Origin: Rubrobacter sp.
GTDB lineage: Bacteria; Actinomycetota; Rubrobacteria; Rubrobacterales; Rubrobacteraceae
Length of the DNA: 5,966 nt
Direction: 5' to 3'
Assembly (NCBI GenBank): GCA_020253895.1
Contig: JADDKG010000208.1
Location: forward strand, 1 to 5,966
Shown: in pieces, positions 1-4,855 of the stretch
Layout of the letters: each line of letters starts with the position of its first letter
Numbering within the stretch: the first letter of the stretch is position 1
Notes under the pieces: model-generated
What the model was told of the DNA's origin: nothing
Seen by the model: only the letters and a program-made list of their open reading frames with translations
The model's database searches: none
Program-made: the position numbers and the translations under genes

Positions 1-229
1 GGCTCCCGGAGCCCTCCTCGCCGTAGCCGACGATGCTCTCCACCTGCTCGCGCACGTCGTCGAGCGTGACGCCGAGGTGGTTGAGCGCCTGGGCCGCCAC
101 CCCGTCCTCCTCGCGCAGCAGCCCGAGCAAGAGGTGCTCGGTGCCGATGTAGTTGTGGTTGAAGTGCCGGGCCTCTTCCTGCGCAAGGACGACGACCTTG
201 CGGGCCCTCTCCGTGAATCTCTCAAACAT
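1..229 (-). CDS. clpC: ClpC, AAA+ Clp protease ATPase subunit, N-terminal fragment
   Basis: Only the first 76 codons are in the window; the gene runs off the left edge. The protein begins MFERFTERARKVVVLAQ and continues through NYIGTEHLLLGLLREEDG (residues 27-44), which is the first Clp N-domain repeat of ClpC. The match to actinobacterial ClpC1 is almost residue for residue. In the family, ClpC is a cytoplasmic hexameric unfoldase that feeds substrates to ClpP, and the N-domain binds substrates and adaptors. Both ATPase modules lie outside the window, so function is inferred from the N-domain alone. The ATG at 229 is chosen because the MFERFT start is canonical and an excellent Shine-Dalgarno sequence lies 8 bases upstream. 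No ctsR, mcsA or mcsB precedes it, unlike the Bacillus clpC operon. ClpB or ClpA would not start this way. Confidence 0.93.
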   Translation of the reverse strand, partial: MFERFTERARKVVVLAQEEARHFNHNYIGTEHLLLGLLREEDGVAAQALNHLGVTLDDVREQVESIVGYGEEGSGS

Positions 230-237
230 CAGCGGAA

Positions 238-246
238 TCCTCCTCC
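238..246 (-). promoter_or_regulatory. Shine-Dalgarno sequence of clpC
   Basis: Read on the minus strand this is GGAGGAGGA, a near-perfect complement to the 16S rRNA tail, ending 8 bases before the clpC ATG at 229. It fixes the clpC start and predicts strong translation initiation, in contrast to the poor upstream sites of greA and lysS. Confidence 0.85.
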
Positions 247-290
247 GTCCCGAGGTTTTCTTCTCCGGGTCCGCCTCGGATCAGACATCG

Positions 291-332
291 TACCGGTATG
301 CTCTCTATACGGTTCTCTGATACGTACGGTTC
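291..332. repeat. Phased short repeats upstream of clpC, possible operator
   Basis: TACGGTTC occurs exactly at 308-315 and again at 325-332, with starts 17 bases apart. A third related, palindromic copy, TACCGGTA, begins 17 bases earlier at 291-298. On the clpC-coding strand the exact copies read GAACCGTA. The three lie 62 to 103 bases upstream of the clpC ATG, where a regulator or promoter would sit. Equal spacing near one and a half helical turns is what is seen. Binding by a regulator is inference. The unit does not match the CtsR heptamer, the HspR HAIR inverted repeat or CIRCE as I know them. Confidence 0.4.
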
Positions 333-365
333 AGAAATGGATAGCCACAAAACCAACGGATGCAC

Positions 366-436
366 ACCTCTCTCTAGCTCGCCACTCGCCCCTGAGTATA
401 CTAGGTGCGCCCGCAGAAGAGTGGGCCTGGAGAGGT
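366..436. repeat. Nested inverted repeat in the lysS-clpC gap
   Basis: ACCTCTC at 366-372 pairs with GAGAGGT at 430-436. Inside it CCACTC at 382-387 pairs with GAGTGG at 419-424. Near the centre lies the palindrome AGTATACT at 395-402, flanked by CCT and AGG. The arms are in correct nesting order, so a transcript of either strand could fold into a long interrupted hairpin of about 71 bases. It may be a clpC leader structure, a small RNA or chance. No run of U follows on the minus strand, so it is not a plain intrinsic terminator. Confidence 0.35.
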
Positions 437-612
437 CTCGCACGGCTTTACGCTCTCAGCGCTACGCCCTTCGAGAACCTTCCCTCTCATGGCCGCATCT
501 CCCACGGGTGACCGCGCTCCCATCCAAACTACATTATCCCCTGCAGGACGCCTCTCTACATCATCCTTTTGCTGTATTTTACTCCCGCTTTACGGCTGCT
601 TTGTGTCCCAGC

Positions 613-2091
613 CTACAGGGAGCGGGCCCCGGCCCCTAGCCTCTCCCGGACGGTTTCGACGGAGAGGGCGGCGATGAAAGGACCGGCCTTGGGGCCGCTC
701 TTTTTGCCGAGCAGCACCGAGTACAGCGCGGCGAAGGCCCGCTTGGACTTGAGCCCCTGCTCGTGGGCCGTCTCGTAGAGCGCGTCCTGGATCTCGTCGG
801 GCCCCATGCCCTCCTCGAGCCTCGCGCAGAGCGCCGCGAGATAGCGGCGCTGGTCCTCGTCGAGCCTCTCCAGCTCCGCCCGGGACTCCTCGGGAGAGAG
901 CAGCCTGAACCGCACCGACTCGGGGGCCCACCGCTCGGCCCAGTTGCGGGCGTAGCGCAGCTCCCGCGCCAGCTTCTCCCGGTCCTCCGCGGCCCGGCCG
1001 TACCCGCCGCGGCGCAGCATCTCCGCCGCGAGCCCCACGTCCTCGCCGACGGTCTGGGCCACGGTGGCCAGGTGGCTGAAGGGGACGGGCTGCTCCTCCA
1101 TCTCGGAGCGGTACTCGTCCATAAAGCGCGGAAAGCCCCCCTCCAGGTCCAGGTCGGCCCGGCGGGAGGGGTCCCGTCCCAGCACCATCCTCCGGAGCGC
1201 ATCGGGGGGCATGATCTCGAGCAGGTCCCTCGGGAGCACCACGATGCCCCGCGAACTGCTCATGTCTCCCCGGCCCTTGAGCCCTATCCACTCGTACTGG
1301 TAGCGGCCCGGCACGGGGTAGCGGAAGACCTCCCGGGCCATCCGGTCGGCGGTGTCGGTGGACCCGCCGCGGCTGGTGTGGTCCTTCCCGAAAGGCTCGA
1401 AGGTGACCCCGAGCGCCTTCCACCGGGCGGCAAGCTCCACCCGCCAGCCGAGCTTACCCTCTCCCCTGGAGTAATCCGCCACCCCCTCCTTGCCCTCCCG
1501 GTCCACGAAGCGGACCTTGCTCTCCTCCGGTAGGTGCTCTATCACCCGGTTGCCCGTGAGATCCCCGGAGGCCGCCCGCGGCAGATACGGCGACCAGCCC
1601 TCCGGCATGCTCCGCCCCGTGACCTCCTGCATGATGCGCCGCAGCTCCTCCGTGTGCTCGAGCGCCTCCCGGGTCACCTCCGTGTACACCCCGCTCTCGT
1701 AGAGCTCGTGCGAGCGGAGGACCTCCACCTCCATCCCCATCTCCTCGAGCGCCTCCTCGAACGGGGCGAGGAAGTGCTCGGCGTAGGAAGGGTGGCACCC
1801 CTCCGGGTCGGGGATGTGGGAGAGGCTGTGTCCCATGTACCGCTCGAAGCTCCGGGGAATGCCCGGCGCGATCTTGCGCAGAGGGTCTATGGTGTCCGCG
1901 TGGAAGATGAAGCGGACCTCCTCGCCCCGCGCCCTGAGGGCGTTCGCCACCGCCTCGGCCACCAGCACCTCCCGCAGGTTGCCCGCGTGGATATGCCCGG
2001 AGGTGCTGATCCCGGAGACGACCACGTGCGGGCCCTCGCCCAGGGTCTCGGCGACGCGTCTGGCCCAGTCGGGGATGGCGTTGCTCCTCAT
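613..2091 (-). CDS. lysS: Class I lysyl-tRNA synthetase (archaeal/spirochaete type)
   Basis: This enzyme charges tRNA-Lys with lysine in the cytoplasm. The 492-residue product has the class I Rossmann catalytic core. The HIGH-type motif is SGHIHAGN at residues 31-38 and the KMSKS-type motif is MSSSRG at 277-282, preceded by GLKGRGD. Other family blocks are FIFHADTIDPLRKI (61-74) and GKDHTSRGGS (235-244). The C-terminal third is helical and charged, as expected for the anticodon-binding region. There are only two cysteines (99 and 422), so the zinc-binding CxxC pairs of some archaeal members are missing. The class II LysRS motifs usual in bacteria are absent. The start at ATG 2091 fits the family, because the conserved N-terminal Trp (W9 here) follows closely. 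There is no good Shine-Dalgarno sequence upstream, and an AGGAG lies just inside the gene (ATGAGGAGC). It follows greA by 52 bases and is probably co-transcribed with it. lysK is an alternative symbol. Confidence 0.95.
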   Translation of the reverse strand: MRSNAIPDWARRVAETLGEGPHVVVSGISTSGHIHAGNLREVLVAEAVANALRARGEEVRFIFHADTIDPLRKIAPGIPRSFERYMGHSLSHIPDPEGCHPSYAEHFLAPFEEALEEMGMEVEVLRSHELYESGVYTEVTREALEHTEELRRIMQEVTGRSMPEGWSPYLPRAASGDLTGNRVIEHLPEESKVRFVDREGKEGVADYSRGEGKLGWRVELAARWKALGVTFEPFGKDHTSRGGSTDTADRMAREVFRYPVPGRYQYEWIGLKGRGDMSSSRGIVVLPRDLLEIMPPDALRRMVLGRDPSRRADLDLEGGFPRFMDEYRSEMEEQPVPFSHLATVAQTVGEDVGLAAEMLRRGGYGRAAEDREKLARELRYARNWAERWAPESVRFRLLSPEESRAELERLDEDQRRYLAALCARLEEGMGPDEIQDALYETAHEQGLKSKRAFAALYSVLLGKKSGPKAGPFIAALSVETVRERLGAGARSL

Positions 2092-2136
2092 GGCAGTTTC
2101 TTGAGAACCCGTCTTCGCGTCCGGCCCGCGGAGGAA

Positions 2137-2158
2137 GAGGCGGCTAGCTCGCCGCCTC
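2137..2158 (-). terminator. GC hairpin across the greA stop codon, possible attenuating terminator
   Basis: A perfect 8-bp inverted repeat, GAGGCGGC and GCCGCCTC, encloses a 6-base loop. The greA stop codon (2146-2144) lies in the loop and arm. On the minus strand the hairpin is followed by TTCCTCC rather than a clean U run, so termination would be partial at best. It may lower read-through into lysS or protect the 3' end of the greA message. Confidence 0.4.
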
Positions 2159-2635
2159 GACGCTCACGATCTCGTACTCCGTGGCCCCCCGAGGGGTGGA
2201 CACCTTCACCTTCTCGCCGACCCGGCGCCTGAGCAGCGCCTTGCCGACGGGGGAGGCGTGCGAGAGCTTGCCGCTCGCGGGGTCGGCCTCGTTGGCGCCG
2301 ACGATCTGGAACGTCCGCTCCTTGCTATCGCCGACCACCCGCAGGGTGACCCGGGTGCCGAGATCCACCGCCCCCTGCTCCGCCGAGGAAGCGGGGTCCA
2401 CTATCTTGGCGTTGCGCAGGCGCCGCTGCAGCTCGCTGATCCTGCGCTCCAGAAGCCCCTGCTCGTTCTTGGCGTCGTCGTACTCCGAGTTCTCGGATAT
2501 GTCCCCGAACTCCCGCGCCTGCCGGATGCGCTCGGCAACCTCCTTGCGCCGAACCTCGGTCAGGTACTTGAGCTCCTCCTGGAGCTTTGCGAAGCCTTCG
2601 GGGGTCATGAGTTCCTGGTTTCTGTCGGCAGTCAT
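2144..2635 (-). CDS. greA: Transcript cleavage factor GreA
   Basis: GreA enters the secondary channel of RNA polymerase and stimulates cleavage of backtracked RNA, releasing stalled elongation complexes. The 163-residue product is close to the usual 158-160. Residues 10-80 form the N-terminal antiparallel coiled coil, and its tip, GDISENSEYD (44-53), carries the acidic pair D45 and E48 that coordinates catalytic magnesium. Residues from about 88 onward form the C-terminal FKBP-like domain, including the SHASPVGKALL segment (125-135). Two starts are possible. ATG 2635 lies only 10 bases after a perfect -10 box and has no Shine-Dalgarno sequence, so it would be read nearly leaderless. ATG 2608 gives MTPEGFAKL and has AGGA four bases upstream. 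The longer form is given; the shorter one would still be complete. Its own promoter separates it from coaX, and lysS follows. Confidence 0.95.
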   Translation of the reverse strand: MTADRNQELMTPEGFAKLQEELKYLTEVRRKEVAERIRQAREFGDISENSEYDDAKNEQGLLERRISELQRRLRNAKIVDPASSAEQGAVDLGTRVTLRVVGDSKERTFQIVGANEADPASGKLSHASPVGKALLRRRVGEKVKVSTPRGATEYEIVSVEAAS

Positions 2636-2645
2636 GAGCGGCGAG

Positions 2646-2675
2646 ATTATACGGGCAGCCTCCGAGGGTTGTCAA
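2646..2675 (-). promoter_or_regulatory. Perfect consensus housekeeping promoter for greA-lysS
   Basis: On the minus strand TTGACA (2675-2670) and TATAAT (2651-2646) are separated by 18 bases. Both hexamers match the primary sigma factor consensus exactly, which is unlikely by chance in such GC-rich DNA. The expected start of transcription, 6-7 bases past the -10 box, is near 2639 and only about 4 bases before the first greA ATG. The promoter lies entirely in the gap between the coaX stop and greA. Confidence 0.9.
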
Positions 2676-2706
2676 CGAGCGCGAACGCCGGTTTTGCCGG
2701 ACTTTT

Positions 2707-3501
2707 TCAGCGGGCCCGGGAGGCGTTGAGGGCGTAGAGGACCTGCAGCCCCTTTAGCGTGAGGTCCGGGTCGAGTACCTCTATCTCCCTGCAGTAGCGG
2801 GAGATGACCGGCGAGAGCCCGCCGGTGGCCACCACCCGCAGCCCCTCGATGCTCCCCTCAGCAGCAAGCTCGTCCTTGAAGCGCCGGATGAGGGCGTCTA
2901 TGGCCCCGGCGTAGCCGTAGATGAAGCCGCTGCGGATGGAGTCCGGGGTGTTGGTGGCGATGGCCCGCGGCGGCTCCTCCTCCAGATCCACCCGGGGGAG
3001 CTTGGCGGTCCGCGAGGCGAGGGCGTCCATGGAGACGTACAGGCCGGGGAGTATGGCCCCGCCGCGGTAGGCCCCCCCGGCGTCCACGGCGCAGACGGTC
3101 GTGGCGGTCCCGGAGTCGGCGATGATGGCGGGAGCCCCATAGTAGCGGCAGGCGGCGACCGCGTTGACGAGCCTGTCGGCACCGACGGCCGAGGGGTCGT
3201 CGTACCGGTTCTCCATCCCGAGGTCCATCTCCGGCCCCACGGAGTAGAATGGGACCCGCAGGATGTCCCCGGCGAGGTGCCGGTAGGCCCCGGTGAGATC
3301 CGGGACGACGCTGGAGACGATCATGGCGTCGGCGTCCTCGAGGCTCATCCCCCGCAGGGCGAACAGGGCGGCGCAGGCGGCCCCGATCTCGTCGGGCGAG
3401 CGGTAGGGCTCGGTGGTCATCCGCCAGCTGGCCCGCAGCCGCTCCCCCTCAAAGAACCCGAGTACGGTCTGGGTGTTGCCTATGTCAACCGCCATCAGCA
3501 C
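2707..3501 (-). CDS. coaX: Type III pantothenate kinase CoaX
   Basis: CoaX phosphorylates pantothenate to 4'-phosphopantothenate with ATP, the first committed step of coenzyme A synthesis. The 264-residue length is typical. Visible motifs of the ASKHA-fold family are the phosphate-binding DIGNTQT (6-12) with catalytic-type D6, VGADRLVNA (106-114) with D109, and DSGTATT (129-135), where many relatives have DFGTATT. Also present are GGAILPG (147-153), TGGLSPVI (226-233) and LTLKGL (247-252). The GTG at 3501 (MLMAVDIGNT) is preferred over the ATG at 3495, because other CoaX proteins begin MLLVIDVGNT and GGGGAGG lies 10 bases before the GTG. With GTG it overlaps folK by 7 bases; with the inner ATG the junction would be TGATG. 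Type III enzymes are insensitive to CoA feedback and need a monovalent cation, as known for the family. Confidence 0.96.
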   Translation of the reverse strand: MLMAVDIGNTQTVLGFFEGERLRASWRMTTEPYRSPDEIGAACAALFALRGMSLEDADAMIVSSVVPDLTGAYRHLAGDILRVPFYSVGPEMDLGMENRYDDPSAVGADRLVNAVAACRYYGAPAIIADSGTATTVCAVDAGGAYRGGAILPGLYVSMDALASRTAKLPRVDLEEEPPRAIATNTPDSIRSGFIYGYAGAIDALIRRFKDELAAEGSIEGLRVVATGGLSPVISRYCREIEVLDPDLTLKGLQVLYALNASRAR

Positions 3502-3992
3502 GGCTCCACGACCTCCCCTGACGCTCGCACTCCCTCAAGGTCCGCCTCCGCAAGCAGCCCGGAGACTCCTCCGCGCCCGGGAATATACAGCCCCGGGTCG
3601 AGGTCCGCGAGGCAGCGCAGGTTGAACGCCCGCTCCACGCCGGGGTGCGGGATGGTGAGCTCGGGGTGCTCCAGAAGCTCCTCCCCGAAGAGGAGGATGT
3701 CTATGTCCAGGGTGCGGGGCGCCTTCTCCCCCTTCCTCTCCCGGCCGAGCGCCGCCTCTACCCCCTGGCAGTACCGCAGCAGCTCCAGAGGCCCCAGGCC
3801 GCACCGCAGCTCGGCCACGCAGTTGAGGTAGGCCGGCTGCTCTCCCTCGACCTCCACCGGCTCCGTCTCGTAGACGGGGGAGACGGCAGCAACCCCAAGG
3901 TGCGGTCCCCGGCACAGCGCCCGGACCGCTGCCCGCAGATGGCCCGCCCGGTCGCCGAGGTTGCTCCCGAGCCCGAGGAAGACCCGCCTCAC
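3495..3992 (-). CDS. folK: 6-hydroxymethyl-7,8-dihydropterin pyrophosphokinase (HPPK)
   Basis: FolK transfers pyrophosphate from ATP to 6-hydroxymethyl-7,8-dihydropterin, making the substrate of the neighbouring FolP. From the GTG at 3992 the product has 165 residues, normal for single-domain HPPK. It shows GLGSNLGDR (7-15), SPVYETEP (38-45), the signature APRTLDIDILLF (91-102) with magnesium ligands D96 and D98, and IPHP (114-117). The open frame extends upstream to 4061, but that extension overlaps folP and is arginine- and proline-rich with no family match. The GTG start 7 bases after the folP stop, with GAGGG just before it, is therefore chosen. The stop overlaps the coaX start region, indicating translational coupling. 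No aldolase (FolB) domain is fused. Confidence 0.93.
   Translation of the reverse strand: MRRVFLGLGSNLGDRAGHLRAAVRALCRGPHLGVAAVSPVYETEPVEVEGEQPAYLNCVAELRCGLGPLELLRYCQGVEAALGRERKGEKAPRTLDIDILLFGEELLEHPELTIPHPGVERAFNLRCLADLDPGLYIPGRGGVSGLLAEADLEGVRASGEVVEPC
3512..3518 (-). promoter_or_regulatory. Shine-Dalgarno sequence of coaX
   Basis: On the minus strand this reads GGGGAGG, inside the 3' end of folK. It is 10 bases from the GTG at 3501 and 16 from the ATG at 3495, so it favours the GTG start. A weaker GGAG nearer the ATG leaves some doubt. Confidence 0.6.
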
Positions 3993-3999
3993 GGCGCCC

Positions 4000-4854
4000 T
4001 CAGGAGGAGAGCTCCTCCACCGCGGCCGCCACCTCCAGCGCCTCCCGGTTGGCCCGGACATCGTGGACCCTGAAGGCGAAGGCCCCGCGCCCGTAGGCGA
4101 TCACGCTGGTCGCGACGGTGCCAAAGACCCTGTCTCTTGGGGCCTCGGCGCCGGTGATCCTCCCGATAAACCCCTTGCGGGAGGTCCCGACGAGGACCGG
4201 GAAGCCCAGCCCCGCTATGGCGTCAAGGCTCCCGAGGAGCTTCAGGTTGTGCTCTACGGTCTTCCCGAAGCCTATGCCGGGGTCCAGCATGATGCGCCTA
4301 GGGTCCACCCCGGCGGAGACGGCGGCCTCGGCCCGCCCGGCGAGGAACCCGCGGACCTCCTCTACCACGTCGCCGTAGCGGGGATCGCGCTGCATGGTCT
4401 TGGGGGTGCCCCGCATGTGCATGAGCACCACGCCGCACCCGGCTCCGGCCACCAGCGGGGCCATCCGGGGATCGCCGCGCAGCGCGGTGATGTCGTTTAC
4501 CATGAGGGCCCCGGCGTCGAGGGCGGCCTCGGCCGTCCGCGCCCGGTAGGTGTCGACCGAGATCACGGCCTCCGGCCGACCGGAGAGGATGGCCTTGATG
4601 GCGGGCACCACCCGCCGGATCTCCTCCTCCGCCGAAACCGGGTCCGCCCCCGGGCGGGTCGACTCGCCGCCCACGTCTATGATGTGGGCCCCCTCGTCCA
4701 GCAGCCGGAACGCCCGCTCCGCCGCCCGCTCCGGGGAGAACGCCTCCCCGCCGTCGGAGAAGGAGTCGGGGGTGACGTTCACGATGCCCATGAGCACGGG
4801 CCGGGGACCCAGCTTCCGGTCCCCGGCCCGCACGGTCTCGGGATGTGTTGCCAC
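4000..4854 (-). CDS. folP: Dihydropteroate synthase
   Basis: FolP joins p-aminobenzoate to 6-hydroxymethyl-7,8-dihydropterin pyrophosphate to form dihydropteroate, and is the target of sulfonamides. The 284-residue TIM-barrel protein shows the full set of family blocks: GIVNVTPDSFSDGG (23-36), DVGGESTRPGA (60-70), VNDITAL (119-125), HMRGTPKTMQ (146-155), DPGIGFGKT (191-199), GTSRKGFIG (223-231) and FRVHDV (261-266). These include the pterin-pocket Asp and Lys and the phosphate-binding Ser-Arg. No key residue is missing. The start is the GTG at 4854, one base after the ftsH TAG, with AGGA 5 bases upstream inside the ftsH end. This tight junction implies co-transcription and coupling with ftsH. 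folK follows after 7 bases, but folB is absent. Confidence 0.97.
   Translation of the reverse strand: MATHPETVRAGDRKLGPRPVLMGIVNVTPDSFSDGGEAFSPERAAERAFRLLDEGAHIIDVGGESTRPGADPVSAEEEIRRVVPAIKAILSGRPEAVISVDTYRARTAEAALDAGALMVNDITALRGDPRMAPLVAGAGCGVVLMHMRGTPKTMQRDPRYGDVVEEVRGFLAGRAEAAVSAGVDPRRIMLDPGIGFGKTVEHNLKLLGSLDAIAGLGFPVLVGTSRKGFIGRITGAEAPRDRVFGTVATSVIAYGRGAFAFRVHDVRANREALEVAAAVEELSS
4003..4018. repeat. Short inverted repeat at the folP 3' end
   Basis: GGAGGAG and CTCCTCC are separated by two bases, giving a potential hairpin with a 4-base loop in the last codons of folP, just before the folP stop. No U run follows, so it is not a terminator. Its CTCCTCC arm could pair with Shine-Dalgarno-like sequence and affect folK translation, but it may simply reflect the Glu-Glu-Leu-Ser-Ser codons. 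Confidence 0.3.
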
Positions 4855-4855
4855 C

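Larger units (their letters stand above)
230..612. other. 383-base lysS-clpC intergenic region, no gene recognised
   Basis: This stretch is visibly richer in A and T than the flanking genes. Open frames crossing it on either strand have no recognisable protein content and are probably chance. It must carry the clpC leader and probably the clpC promoter, but no clear -35/-10 pair was found. AT-rich -10-like pieces on the minus strand (TATACT at 400-395, GATAAT at 538-533, TATAGA near 309-304) all lack a convincing -35 partner. No tRNA, tmRNA, SRP RNA or RNase P signature was seen. It does contain a phased repeat cluster (291-332) and a nested inverted repeat (366-436), described separately. 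No classical CIRCE, HAIR or CtsR operator was recognised. Confidence 0.75.

Noticed and set aside
460..490. tRNA-like T-arm (GGTTCTCGAAGG) on the minus strand
   Set aside because: The loop does not fit GTTCRANNC in a 7-base loop with 5-bp stem, and no acceptor or anticodon arm could be assembled around it.
77..511. Plus-strand frame across the clpC start and intergenic region
   Set aside because: Its first half is antisense to a clear ClpC N-domain and the rest has no protein-like features.
533..538. GATAAT as a clpC -10 box on the minus strand
   Set aside because: No acceptable -35 lies 16-19 bases upstream and it is about 300 bases from clpC.
594..613. GGCTG/CAGCC hairpin at the lysS stop as a terminator
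   Set aside because: The stem is 5 bp with a 10-base loop and no U run follows on the minus strand.
763..1533. Long plus-strand open frame opposite lysS (256 codons)
   Set aside because: It is antisense to a complete class I LysRS. The product is Pro-, Leu- and Arg-rich with no recognisable domain, which is typical of spurious frames in GC-rich DNA.
2683..2707. Plus-strand hairpin CCGG-TTTTG-CCGG followed by TTTTT, resembling an intrinsic terminator
   Set aside because: The stem is only 4 bp, the T run is on the plus strand where there is no gene to terminate, and the reverse orientation has no U tract.
3993..4061. N-terminal extension of folK
   Set aside because: It is an Arg/Trp/Pro-rich sequence overlapping the end of folP with no HPPK counterpart. 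The GTG at 3992 gives the normal length.
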